Origin: Phoronis ovalis
Lineage: Eukaryota > Phoronida > Phoronidae
Direction of reading: 5' to 3'
Assembly (NCBI GenBank): GCA_028565635.1
Contig: JAOXYB010024180.1
Span: forward strand, 1 to 16,277
DNA length: 16,277 bases
The notes beneath the pieces are model-generated. The model saw nothing but the letters and a program-made list of their open reading frames with translations, was not told the DNA's origin and searched no databases. Shown in pieces: positions 10,101-16,277 of the stretch (its first letter is position 1; each line of letters starts with the position of its first letter). The position numbers and the translations under genes are program-made.

Positions 10101-13100
10101 TGTAAGATAAATATATTTATTTTGTCCTAACATCCTGCTTATTATACAAAACGGAGCTTCTAATTTGTGAACAATAAAAGTATGAGATAATTATTTGTAA
10201 AAATGTTTGATTTTAAATGTTTCTTGAATACATTAGGGTTGATAAATAATGTCTAATTAATTATTTTTATTTCTCCATTTGAACCTGCGTAAGTATCTAG
10301 TTTCTAGAAAGTGTTCGTATTCAAGGAATATTAACATAACAATAGGCTAATACCTGTGGTGCGAGTAAATGAGCCGATAGACTACACGACCTTTTCACTA
10401 GGATTAAATGTGCCCCAGTTGTGTTTGTTCATTTTATTTATGCCATGATAAAATATTAAAAAAAATATAAGGAATGAATAAGTTCAATCTTAACAAAACA
10501 TAATTTTTCCTTAACTTCGAGTTAAAGCCAGTAATTATATTAAATCTTATAGAATTGGAATGTCTTCTGGTATAATTAATAATAACATGTCATCCACTCA
10601 CCATTTAAAAGTACTGTTACAGTCGTTTATTTTTGTTGTCTCATAATTAATGAATAAAGTAAATTCATATTCGCCAGGCAGATTCACAAGCAAAACGCAA
10701 ACATCCTTGAGATGGAACAAGCCGCTGTGCTATTACAAATATTTGAAATATATCAATTGCCAATAACTAGCTATCTCGTTTTTGCTCTAGTACAATGTTT
10801 TGAATTCTACTATACTTTATTTTTTCAAAATTATAGTGGAGTTTCTTTTATTTACTCACACGTAGGACAGAAGGGATACCTTTCACCGGTTGTTGTTTCT
10901 TTTTCCTTATTCAGATAAAAAAAATCGAATAAGGAAAAAGCAAATGCTTCCCTTCTCCTTATTCAAAATCAACAATCGAATAAGGAAAAAAGGAAATGGT
11001 TCCTATTTCTTATTCAAAATCAGCAATCGAATAAGGAAAAAGGAAATGGTTCATTTTTCCTTATTCGGCTCAAAATCGTATAAGGAAAAAGAAAAAAAAT
11101 CTCTTTTTCCTTATTTAATAAGGAAAAAGGGAACATTTACTTTTTCTTTATTCAGCTCAAACTTGGGGTTCTCAAGACTGGAACTTTAATCCTCTTTTCT
11201 TTCTTGAAACTCTCAATCGAATAAGGAAATGGCTCCTTTTCCTTATTGAATAAGGAAAAGGGAACTTAAGCAACATTTTCTAAACTCTGTTTCCTCATTT
11301 TGAGAGTAAAAGTACGCTTATTTTAAAAGTAAAAGTAAGCACCTCGGCCAACCCCAACAAAGGTAAGGAAAAGGAAGATAAAGTGTGCATTAACACACTA
11401 TGAGTACTTCTTGTTTTCTATTGGCTTTTGTCAAGGGTGCTATATTCCCTGCACACTCCGTAGCAACAGTCTGCTACTTTAACTTTTACTACGTTTCATT
11501 TAGATTATATTTGAAGCGTCGAACAATAAGGATGCCGAACATGGATCAGGCCACATAATAGACGATATTTCTATGAAACAATGCGGTAAGTAATATCCAC
11601 AAGAATTATATAAATCTTATTTAGCAGTTGTCAGTCATATTATTTCACAGCTAGCGAAGGAACACCATTAGAGTGTTTTTTGGTATATATTAGATTAAAC
11701 TTTTCCATATCACGATTACCGTTTGTTTCTTCACTGCTTGTGATGAATGGGCTTACAGAAAAAAGTTTATGTCACAGTTTTTTGAACCTCATATTTCATT
11801 ACATTACATTTCATTGCAGGGAAAAATTATTATTCGTATATTTTAGTAAAGCCAAAGTGAAAAGGAAATATTTACCAGTCTAAATTTGTGAATTTATGAA
11901 TTTTCTAAAATAAATATTTTTTAAAATTATATGTTATATTTTCGCATGAATTATTGACGACAATGCGCCACCTACATTCTGTTCGTTTGGATGTGCGTTG
12001 TTTTCTTAAACAGCTTAATCAATATATGAACTGGCCGATTAGCAGACACTTACGGAAAATGACTGATCTGTTTGGAATACTATTGAGCGATAAACAATAT
12101 AACGGGTATGATGTAACACGTTTTAAAAGCTGTGAGGTGGTGTGTCAATTTATTAGTGCATGCAAAAGCGACAGTATCATTTAAGCTGAGAGGTTTGAGT
12201 TATAGTTGGTTTATATTTTACATGATCACTAAAACTTTTTGTAGTTTATAAAAGAAAGATTGTTTAGAATACTTAAAAAAGAAATAATATGCTATCTATT
12301 CTTTTTTAGAGTATCGATTGACTATGTGAAAACAATTAAGGCTTCCTTAATTATCCCCAAACAAAAGTGGCTGTTACCCTAATTTTGTTTAGTCCCAGTG
12401 AATGAGATGTAGATGGTGCACTGTCGCGCATATTGTGGACGGCGATTTTAGCATAAGATTTCATAAAACATTTTGTAGGAAAAATTCTATTATTAGAATA
12501 TTCAAAAACTCACAAATTTAGAATGGTAAATACTCCGTTTTCATTTTAGCGTCACTGAATACACAGGCAATAGGTCATCAGAAATGTGGTAAAAAAAACT
12601 GTGACATAGACTGTAGATAGATAAAGATTACTGGACAATCACTTTTCATACCGCTACAATGTACAGTGTACGTTCCTGCTACACATTAATTGCTATGCAT
12701 ATAAATACTCGTAATCAAATGGTATTCTTTATTAGACCTGAAATCTAAGTGATGTCGTCTTTTAACGATATTATATTTGTTGTTTTAAATAGCATGCTCA
12801 TCTTCACCATGCAGAAATACTGGAATATGCAGGAACGTTGTAAATAGAAATTCAGTAACATATCAATGTGTGTCTCCTTGCGACAGCACTCCCTGTCTGA
12901 ATAACGCCATATGTACCGCAAAGGGAACAAACTACTCATGCTCTTGTATTAAAGGCTTTATTGGACAAAATTGTGAGATAAATGTAAATGAGTGCGCATC
13001 AAATCCGTGCAAAAACCAAGCTTCATGCGTAGATCTTATTAATGGATACATGTGTGATTGCTATCCTGGCTACAACGGTAACTTATGCGAAATCAACATA

Positions 13101-15371
13101 GATGAATGCAAATCAAGTCCCTGTATGTATGGTGGCAGTTGCATTGATCTACCAAGCCGCTACAAATGTTTTTGTCCTTCTGGATTTACTGGTAACAATT
13201 GTCAAATTATGCCAGATCCTTGCTTGAAACTTCCATGCAAAAATAACGGTACTTGCCAATCAAACGGAACACTATATACTTGCACGTGCCCTTTAGGCTT
13301 CAATGGACAGAACTGTGAAGGGAATATAAACGAGTGTTCTTCAAACCCTTGCAATAATAACGGATTATGTCAAGATTTAGTTAATAGATTTCAATGTAAA
13401 TGTATTGCTGGATTCGCTGGTAAACTATGTGATGTCAATATAGATGAATGCAAACCAAATCCTTGCTTAAACAACGGAACTTGCACGGATCTTATAAACG
13501 GATACAGTTGCTCATGCATTCCAGGATATTTCGGCGGCAGCTGTGAAATTGGAGACCCTTGTTACCAAACTCCATGTAAAAACAATGGTAGTTGTCAATT
13601 AAGCTTGAATTTGTACAAGTGTCTATGTCCTTTAGGTGTTACTGGCAATAACTGCGAAACACAAATTTACGAATGTTCGTCGAACCCTTGTAAAAATATG
13701 GGTACATGCCAAGATCGCGTAAGTGGATATCAATGTCAGTGCGTTTTCGGATATACAGGGTCACAATGCGAAATTAATATAAACGAATGCCATTCAAACC
13801 CTTGTAACAAGGGAAAGTGTGAAGATCTTGTGGATGGATACCGTTGTCAATGTAACCCAGGGTTTACAGGTATAAACTGTGAAACGAATATAAACGAATG
13901 CGAAAATCATCCATGTCAATATAACAGTACGTGCAAGGATCTTATAAACGATTTTTCGTGTCATTGCCATACCGGCTTTTCTGGAAAACGTTGCGATGTC
14001 AATATTGACGATTGCTTACCAGATGTTTGTTACAATAAAGGGACTTGTATAGACTTGATAAATGATTTCAAATGTCTATGCACAGATTACTTTAACGGTT
14101 CTCGATGTGAAACTGATTTAAATATGTGTCGATCAAATCCATGCTTGAACAACGCCACCTGTATAAATTCATTAAATAATTACACTTGCCTATGTACAGA
14201 CGCCTACGAAGGATATCACTGTGAAACTGCCGAACCCGAAAATCCGTGTGATGTGGTTCGGTGCAACAATAACAGCACATGCGTTCCAGATTTATTCAAT
14301 GGAAATTTTACATGCCATTGCGCTTCAGGTTTTTTTGGGGACATATGCGAACATTTGATAAACGAATGTGAATCCATTCCATGTAAAAACGGTGCGCAGT
14401 GTATCAAAGAAATGGGATTTTATAAATGTATATGTCCACCAACTTTCACTGGAACGAATTGCGAATTTACCGTTATTTATAGTACCACAAATACACCAAC
14501 TACTACGAATGCGAAGATATCATCACCGACCACAACAACAGAAGCAAGAACAGGTACAGAAACGATAACCAGTAAAATACCAACGGAAACAAGCATAAGA
14601 ACTGAAAATATAACAACAAAAATGGTGACCAGCGCTGTATCACCTTCTCAAGCAACTACAGCGAATGGAATTACTACAATACCAAAATATGGAACGTCCC
14701 CGGGAATGACAAGCAAAGGTCTGTCCTCGGCTGCGCCAATAGAAATTACGACAATTAAGAAAATCTATGAAACAACAACTAAACTTACAGATGGAATTTC
14801 CGCTGAATCTACTAAAACTTTGTACTCTACAAGTAATGCCAAAACTATAGAGATCGAGAGTACGGCATTGCAAGAAACGACGTCTTTAGCAACTCCTTCA
14901 GCAACGACAAAAAATTCGCACGCCAATTCAAGCATTTTTTCAAAGTCAACAAAAACAAATACAAAAAGAACGAAAGCTATCCCAATATCAACCACAATAA
15001 AAACTGCACCTACATCAATTATTTCAACAAAACCTTTGATAACAGACGAACATTCTCCGTGGGCTTCAAGTACAAATCCCACATTTTCGACTAATATAAC
15101 GACACCTGGTGGCCCACAAGAAAATCCGCAAGCGCAAACTAATACGCAGACAATTATCATAGCAGGTGCTGTTGGTGGTGCCGCAGTTCTCATTGTAATC
15201 GTTGTAACTTTGGCCACTATAATTATATGTCGTAGAAGATCCATTGATAAGCAAAAACAATATGGGCAGTGGCCACTAAATGATAATGATGAAAGGTTAG
15301 ATTCGTCAGAACACAATGGACTTGCACGTTCCAATCCTATTTATGAAGAGTACGATGGACATGAAGCATAA
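7084..15371 (+). CDS. Copy 2: MAM-EGF-mucin stalk transmembrane receptor-like protein (5 exons)
   Basis: Exons 7084-7120, 7371-7565, 8775-9028, 11504-11585 and 12793-15371 join in phases 1, 1, 0, 1 to 3147 nt, or 1048 residues. Order: signal peptide about 1-17; MAM 23-189 with Cys 23, 31, 106 and 189 and the closing IIDDIS motif; a four-Cys EGF remnant 190-215; 14 complete EGFs about 216-748; Thr/Ser/Lys-rich stalk 749-975; transmembrane helix about 976-1001; basic stop-transfer CRRRS; tail 1003-1048 with NPIY at 1037-1040 and a second Tyr at 1043. It should sit in the plasma membrane with the EGF rod outside on a glycosylated stalk. MAM domains usually mediate adhesion or self-association, and NPxY motifs bind PTB adaptors or direct endocytosis. 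An adhesion or uptake receptor is therefore plausible, but ligand and role are unknown. I do not recognise a named orthologue. All splice sites are GT..AG and no frame lesion is present. Confidence 0.85.
7121..7370 (+). other. Copy 2 intron 1
   Basis: A phase-1 intron of 250 bp from GTTAGT to ttttacag. A 14-bp tandem repeat (TTTACTAGTTAYCA, twice) occupies 7311-7338 just upstream of the acceptor region. Nothing else was recognised. Confidence 0.7.
7371..7565 (+). CDS. Copy 2 exon 2: N-terminal part of MAM domain
   Basis: Residues 13-77. The segment starts CKFDDVNKCRY, matching the C-x-F-E/D...C-x-W/Y opening of MAM domains, and ends GPTKTDHSGSG, the MAM G-P-x-x-D-H-T/S motif. Its donor is G|GTAAGA at 7566 (phase 1). 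The open frame continues past the donor to a stop at 7618, but that tail loses MAM character and is intronic. Confidence 0.85.
7566..8774 (+). other. Copy 2 intron 2
   Basis: A 1209-bp phase-1 intron ending in ttgtctctacttttgtag. AG sites at 8739 and further upstream give the wrong phase for the donor at 7566. Small open stretches inside (for example 7664-7918) show no recognisable feature. A short inverted repeat GATATCT/AGATATC lies at 8254-8281. Confidence 0.72.
8775..9028 (+). CDS. Copy 2 exon 3: central part of MAM domain
   Basis: Residues 78-162, starting GSMMYVKSS, which continues the DHSGSG end of exon 2 exactly as in MAM domains (DHT..G.YLYV.SS). Further MAM landmarks are RLVSP, the third Cys at residue 106 with SLQFYYHMGG, the GDFAVYV strand and a NWQLGVIDME segment. 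It ends SSPYQ at donor CAG|GTACTT in phase 0. The acceptor at 8774 was chosen because it keeps the frame, has a good pyrimidine tract and leaves the domain ungapped. Confidence 0.87.
9029..11503 (+). other. Copy 2 intron 3
   Basis: A 2475-bp phase-0 intron from GTACTT to acgtttcatttag. It is AT-rich and contains the palindromic tandem array at 10900-11261. Elsewhere I see no coding exon, transposon end or RNA gene. A short inverted repeat AATAAGC/GCTTATT lies at 9964-9994. Confidence 0.75.
10900..11261. repeat. Tandem array of palindromic ~51-bp units
   Basis: The motif GAATAAGGAAAAA and its reverse complement alternate through the array. Forward copies begin at 10927, 10978, 11029 and, as GTATAAGG, 11078, giving unit lengths of 51, 51 and 49 bp. 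Each unit is itself a hairpin. Two tight hairpins follow: CTTTTTCCTTATT at 11103-11115 pairs with 11117-11129 around one base, and CCTTTTCCTTATT at 11235-11247 pairs with 11249-11261 around one base. A spacer at about 11155-11215 is less repetitive. The array lies in intron 3 of copy 2. Confidence 0.88.
11504..11585 (+). CDS. Copy 2 exon 4: C-terminal part of MAM domain
   Basis: An 82-nt exon coding residues 163-189 plus one base. It reads IIFEASNNKD...HIIDDISMKQC, the standard MAM ending with a closing Cys at 189. Its donor G|GTAAGT is a full consensus. The MAM domain as a whole is bounded by phase-1 introns, as is usual for shuffled extracellular modules. It is the same length as its copy 1 counterpart at 738-819. 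Confidence 0.88.
11586..12792 (+). other. Copy 2 intron 4
   Basis: A 1207-bp phase-1 intron from GTAAGT to tgttttaaatag. It has a small perfect hairpin at 12334-12352 (AATTAAGG, CTT, CCTTAATT). The open stretch 11954-12184 has no recognisable motif and no counterpart in the shorter copy 1 intron. Confidence 0.75.
12793..15371 (+). CDS. Copy 2 exon 5: EGF array, mucin-like stalk, TM helix, NPxY tail
   Basis: Codes residues 190-1048 without interruption. The first EGF (190-215) keeps only four Cys. Repeats 2-15 have six Cys each and are 37-42 residues long. Many carry the calcium-binding N-I/V-D/N-E-C start and C-x-D-L-x-N-G-Y/F-x-C pattern (e.g. EGF3, 4, 6, 7, 9-12), while EGF5, 8 and 14 lack the acidic start. 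The stalk (about 14469-15149) is rich in Thr, Ser, Lys and Ile with many N-x-T/S sites. The helix (about 15150-15227) contains IIIAGAVGGAAVLIVIVV. The tail reads CRRRS, then QWPLNDNDE, and ends NPIYEEYDGHEA. An open frame beginning at GTG 12870 is only part of this exon; no ATG start is needed because the frame is entered by splicing at 12793. Confidence 0.92.
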
Positions 15372-16277
15372 TATACTGTTTATACGGCACGAAAATAAGC
15401 CGAGCATTTAATAATCATCCTATTTTATTTGTTATCCATGTAAATAGCTATTGATCAAATGCTACGATATGCGAAAATATAGTGGTACACATGACATAAT
15501 AATTATTAATACAAAAAGGTTATATTTTGTGATAGTTTTAATATTTTTGTACAATTTTTATTTCCCTAACATGTTATAATCTCGCCATTATTTGTACAAT
15601 TTTTACAAACTCTAAATGAAATGAGTTTTAACATAACCCACGGAAGGTTCACTTGATTATCTAGTAGCATTTCAAGATTAGTTATTGTCGATTGTTATTT
15701 ACTTCAGAGACGAAAACTTTCATAGTTATCATTATTAACTGCGCTTTTACTGTAATAACTGCTAGCTGATAATGTATATCCAAGTCGAATTATATGGTCG
15801 TGTCATTGTCAAATTTTAATAAGAAGAGTCCTTGTTTATTGCTTAATGGTGATACTCTGAAACTACCACTACTACATCTAATTAAATCTCAAACTTACCA
15901 ACGCGGGCTGAAGTCCCCTAACTTGTAGTTGTGACCTCGCAAGTTCATAATCTGATTTTTTTTGTAGTAGAGTTATAGAATTATTAAATTTACGTGCGTA
16001 CAGTATGAATGCATATAGATGCAAGTATACGAAATTGCGAAATTAATGCCGAATAACATCTTTTTAAATTATGTTAGTTTCATATTGTCTGGAATATTAA
16101 AGTCTGTTTCTCTATTTTATGTCGCCGAAAAAAACATCTTTAGTTTACTTTTGTAATTCTAAAGTGAAAACAACAGACCAACCATTTTTAATTGGTGAAC
16201 ATTATAATTTTCTAATTATTGTTTTTTTGTTGAAAAATGTTTTTTCAATACCTCATGTTGAACGTCCGCCCGAAATC
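15372..16277 (+). other. 3' untranslated and downstream flank of copy 2
   Basis: The first ~40 bases after the stop match the copy 1 flank, including CGGCACGAAAATAAGCCGAG. No canonical AATAAA is seen soon after the stop; ATTAAA occurs at 15881-15886 and 16096-16101 and could serve as poly(A) signals. A 15-bp direct repeat TTTGTACAATTTTTA lies at 15546-15560 and 15591-15605. No gene was recognised to the end of the window. Confidence 0.55.

Noticed and set aside
10890-11189. Lys/Arg/Phe-rich open frame over the palindromic array
   Set aside because: Its repeated NRIRKK and FSLF segments are just the translation of the GAATAAGG/CCTTATTC repeat; there is no protein feature beyond it.
10900-11261. 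Possible CRISPR-like repeat array
   Set aside because: The repeats alternate in orientation, spacers are not unique, and the DNA is animal intronic sequence.
11954-12184. 76-codon open frame inside intron 4
   Set aside because: No recognisable domain, no splice pairing needed, and nothing comparable in the copy 1 intron.
14765-15334. 189-codon open frame on the minus strand, mirrored by a 159-codon one at 3428-3907
   Set aside because: Both lie opposite the Thr/Ser-rich stalk. ACN/TCN codons read backwards give few stops and Val/Cys-rich shadow translations, so their presence in both copies follows from the stalk homology.

Overview
The window looks like nuclear DNA of an animal. It is AT-rich, has long introns with GT..AG borders, and encodes extracellular modules (MAM, Notch-type EGF, mucin-like stalk) found together in metazoan cell-surface proteins. 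The overall style would fit an invertebrate such as a bivalve mollusc, but nothing in the sequence fixes the phylum.

The window holds two tandem, same-strand paralogues of one gene family. Copy 2 (7084-15371) is complete. Five exons can be joined by eye with matching phases into a 3147-nt reading frame, giving a 1048-residue type I membrane protein: signal peptide, one MAM domain (three exons), a shortened first EGF, 14 full EGF repeats, a Thr/Ser-rich stalk of about 227 residues, one transmembrane helix and a 46-residue tail with an NPIYEEY motif. All EGFs, stalk, helix and tail lie on a single 2.58-kb exon. Copy 1 (738-4151; its 5' exons lie left of the window) has the same layout but carries at least six reading-frame lesions and two lost EGF cysteines, so it is read as a pseudogene.

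Layout: 1-737, intron of copy 1 with a GTGA microsatellite; 738-819 and 1207-4151, last two exons of copy 1; 4152-7083, intergenic, with a ~350-bp foldback element at 4241-4590 and a possible TATA box at 6838; 7084-15371, copy 2, whose third intron holds a tandem array of palindromic ~51-bp units (10900-11261); 15372-16277, 3' flank. No tRNA, rRNA, CRISPR array, viral gene or transposase was recognised.

The paralogues are unevenly similar. About 500 bp covering EGF3-EGF7 is roughly 92-95% identical, while adjoining EGF2 is only about 75% identical (hand counts), which suggests gene conversion. Copy 1 also has one extra EGF and an internal duplication of 87 stalk codons. The function of the protein is not known from the sequence. 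The tail motif and glycosylation-type EGFs suggest an adhesion or uptake receptor, which is inference.
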